DNA of 8,050 nt. Source: an uncultured Lachnospiraceae bacterium. GTDB lineage: Bacteria > Bacillota_A > Clostridia > Lachnospirales > Lachnospiraceae. Of the stretch, positions 6,061-8,050 are shown piece after piece. The stretch covers positions 1-8,050 of the forward strand of contig CAJUMT010000160.1 of NCBI GenBank assembly GCA_910587495.1, given 5' to 3'. The number at the start of each line of letters is the position of its first letter. Position 1 is the stretch's first letter. A program made the translations under genes and the position numbers. The notes beneath the pieces were generated by a model. That model made no database searches. It was not told where the DNA came from and was given only the letters and a program-made list of their open reading frames with translations.

Positions 6061-7497
6061 ATGAAATTTTTCTGGAAGATTTATTTTTCTTTCACGATCC
6101 TTCTGCTTTTATCCTTCGGCCTTTTCGGGACCTGGATGATCCAGCTTTCCTTTGAAAAATCCTACCAAAGAGCGTTGGTGGAAAGTGAGCGTGAGAACCG
6201 AATGTTTCAACTCTCCTTTGAGATGAATATGAACGCTCTGGACAAAATTTACCGAAACGAAGAGATCATACCTGTCACGGCTTCTTCCGTAATAGAAAAT
6301 CTGTCCAACAACGACAGTATTTACAGAATTTACAACAGTTCCCAGGAGCTTTTATATGAAAATTTCAGTCAGGTTACTTTTCAGGATACGATTTTGGATG
6401 TCTTGAATGAGGATGCTCCCTGCGGCTATCAGCTGGTTCGAAAAGACGAAATGACCTATCTGGTGTTTGCCTGCCGTTCTGTTATAGACAGGCAGGAATA
6501 TTTTCTGGAAAACATCAAAAACATTTCCAATGTCTATGCAGAACGGGAGAGTTATTATGACTGGTATACAATGATTATGCTGATCCTGGCAGTCGTGGTT
6601 ACCGTCCTTGTATTTGTTGTCACCCATATGCTGACGCGTTCCATCGCGTCACTTTCCCAAATTACCAGGCGTTTTGCTAATGGCGATTATGAAGTGCGGG
6701 CCGCGGAAAAAGGAGGTGATGAGATCGCCCAGCTGGCCTGCGATTTTAACGATATGGCAGATACGATTTCGGATAAAATTGATGAACTGGCCATGCAGGC
6801 GAAACGCCAGGAGGATTTTACTGCCTCCTTTGCCCACGAATTGAAGACGCCTCTGACTTCCATTATCGGATATGCGGATATGCTTCGTACCATGGAATGT
6901 ACCAAAGAGGAGATGTTAGAAGCTGTCAACTATATTTTTCATCAGGGAAAGCGGTTGGAAAGCCTGTCCTTTAAACTTTTGGAACTGATTGTGACAGATC
7001 GGCAGGAATATGCCTTTCGCCCCCTGTCCCTGACAAAACTGGTCGATGAGGCGATACAGATTACCGAGATCAGGCGGCGGGAAAAATTGATTCTTTTAAA
7101 TAAGGACTATGAAGAAATGCTGGTGGAGGGGGAGAAAGATCTTTTGATTTCCGTATTTACCAATCTTTTGGATAACGCGGCAAAAGCCGTAGAACCAGGA
7201 GACGTAATTCAGATCAGGGGAAGACAGTATGGAGAACAATATCTTTTCTGTGTAATTGATAACGGATGCGGCATGGAACAGCAGGACATATCCCGTATTA
7301 CCGAAGCATTTTATATGGTTGATAAATCCCGTGCCAGAAAAGAAGGAGGCGCAGGTCTTGGCATGACGCTTACAAGCAGGATTCTGGGTATTCATAAGAT
7401 CCGGTGGAAAATATTCAGCATTCCGGGAAAAGGAACCGCAGTTGCCCTGCGGTTTGGCAAAAAAAAGAACAGAGGGGGGACGGAGCATGAAAGTTAA
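6061..7497 (+). CDS. HAMP-domain sensor histidine kinase
   Basis: This 478-residue membrane kinase is the partner of the preceding regulator. Transmembrane helix 1 is at about 8-29. An extracytoplasmic sensor domain spans about 30-167, with two cysteines (121 and 138) that could pair. Transmembrane helix 2 is at about 168-188, HAMP at about 189-243, and the HisKA dimerisation domain carries phospho-accepting H259 in FAHELKTPLTSIIGYADML. The ATPase domain has the N box with N368 and N372 (TNLLDNAAKA), the G1 box DNGCGM at 400-405, an F-box region near F417 and the G2 box GGAGLGM at 429-435. All catalytic motifs are present. AGGAG at 6049-6053 overlaps the regulator's stop codon and sits seven bases before the ATG, so translation is probably coupled. 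The sensor domain is not one I can name, so the ligand is unknown. The last 11 bases overlap the next gene, and a run of eight A's lies at 7459-7466 near the C-terminus (see findings). Confidence 0.95.
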   Translation: MKFFWKIYFSFTILLLLSFGLFGTWMIQLSFEKSYQRALVESERENRMFQLSFEMNMNALDKIYRNEEIIPVTASSVIENLSNNDSIYRIYNSSQELLYENFSQVTFQDTILDVLNEDAPCGYQLVRKDEMTYLVFACRSVIDRQEYFLENIKNISNVYAERESYYDWYTMIMLILAVVVTVLVFVVTHMLTRSIASLSQITRRFANGDYEVRAAEKGGDEIAQLACDFNDMADTISDKIDELAMQAKRQEDFTASFAHELKTPLTSIIGYADMLRTMECTKEEMLEAVNYIFHQGKRLESLSFKLLELIVTDRQEYAFRPLSLTKLVDEAIQITEIRRREKLILLNKDYEEMLVEGEKDLLISVFTNLLDNAAKAVEPGDVIQIRGRQYGEQYLFCVIDNGCGMEQQDISRITEAFYMVDKSRARKEGGAGLGMTLTSRILGIHKIRWKIFSIPGKGTAVALRFGKKKNRGGTEHES

Positions 7498-8050
7498 AAA
7501 TCATTTTTTTTGGATCTGCCTCACAGGTACTGTCCTTTTAGCGGCAGGCGTGATCTTTTTGCCCAGATATTTCAGCCGGAGCCTGGACCTTCGGGATTTA
7601 AACTACGCGGAAATCTCCGAAAGAGACGAGTTTTCCTTTTTGGAGCCGGGGAGCGGCAGTGTTCAGGATAATGTACATGCATTTAGCAAACTGGAAGAAA
7701 ACGGAGAGAACCTGGTAAAGATATCATCCATAAATAACCCCATTCAGGTAAGCAAAGAATTGCTTCACGATATATATAATCAGGTATTAAGTGCATCTGA
7801 TCAGGGCGTCCTTCCGGGACTTGACTATATGCATTATAATCCGGAAAATAAGTCTTATATGGATGAGGAAACAGGATACATCTATAAGGATATGAATGTT
7901 CTTCCGGCAAAAGCCTGGGTCAATTATGTAAAATCTGCCCAGTATTACAGCCTGACCTATGAGTCGGAGGATAATCCGAATAAAAAAGAAATGCTGAATT
8001 TCTGGTATTTGTGTTTTTCGGACAATCTTACCTTTGATTATCAGTTCCTG
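7487..8050 (+). CDS. Unidentified membrane-anchored exported protein, 3'-truncated by window edge
   Basis: The frame is open from ATG 7487 to the end of the window with no stop, giving 188 residues. It begins MKVKNHFFWICLTGTVLLAA; residues about 7-26 form a single hydrophobic helix after a basic start, so the rest should lie outside the membrane. I see no lipobox and no clear signal-peptidase site, so a retained anchor is likelier than secretion. The exported part is rich in acidic and aromatic residues (for example NQVLSASDQGVLPGLDYMHY near 98-117 and FWYLCFSDNLTFDYQF near the edge), with no catalytic motif I recognise. The ribosome site GGGGGG (7474-7479) is seven bases upstream, and the start lies inside the kinase gene with an 11-base overlap. 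These show that it is a true third gene of the operon. By position it may modulate the kinase, but that is inference; it could equally be a regulated output. Its family is unknown to me. Confidence 0.85.
   Translation, partial: MKVKNHFFWICLTGTVLLAAGVIFLPRYFSRSLDLRDLNYAEISERDEFSFLEPGSGSVQDNVHAFSKLEENGENLVKISSINNPIQVSKELLHDIYNQVLSASDQGVLPGLDYMHYNPENKSYMDEETGYIYKDMNVLPAKAWVNYVKSAQYYSLTYESEDNPNKKEMLNFWYLCFSDNLTFDYQFL

Noticed and set aside
7096..7910. Minus-strand frames of 130 and 75 codons opposite the kinase end and the third gene
   Set aside because: They are antisense shadows; plus-strand motifs and ribosome sites explain this DNA.

Overview
The window looks like a chromosomal segment of a low-to-moderate GC Firmicute, most likely a gut-type clostridium of the Lachnospiraceae kind. 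This is inferred from gene content (a FloT-type flotillin, an ECF sigma factor paired with a DUF4179-like anti-sigma, an OmpR/HAMP two-component pair), strong purine-rich Shine-Dalgarno sequences and Bacillus-style promoters. It is not proven by a marker gene. All genes are on the + strand and packed closely. There is no RNA gene, CRISPR array, insertion sequence or attachment site that I can support, and no gene-free stretch longer than about 160 bases.

Layout: (1) 1-1869, the 3' nine-tenths of recG (branch-migration helicase), cut by the window start. (2) 1879-1907, a near-consensus housekeeping promoter, followed by a FloT-type flotillin gene (1955-3595) with an unusual run of 11- and 7-residue coiled-coil repeats that includes an 18-residue tandem duplication; a rho-independent terminator follows at 3608-3648. 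(3) 3666-3694, an ECF-type promoter driving a two-gene operon: a small ECF sigma factor (3744-4220) and a one-pass membrane protein (4217-5236) that overlaps it by ATGA and is very probably its anti-sigma. A 19-bp perfect hairpin closes this operon. (4) 5397-8050, a second operon with an OmpR-family response regulator, a HAMP sensor histidine kinase and a third gene overlapping the kinase by 11 bases. The third gene runs off the right edge; it encodes a membrane-anchored exported protein that I do not recognise.

Function: after the DNA-repair gene, everything concerns the cell envelope. The flotillin is expected to form membrane-scaffold assemblies. The sigma/anti-sigma pair should transmit an extracytoplasmic signal and probably controls its own transcription. 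The two-component system senses something outside the membrane through a roughly 138-residue ectodomain. The third protein is likely an accessory or modulator of that system. Co-location does not show that the three units work together, since each has its own promoter and/or terminator. I see no clearly new defence or mobile system. The most distinctive items are the flotillin repeat expansion, the autoregulatory-looking ECF promoter and the unidentified third gene of the two-component operon.
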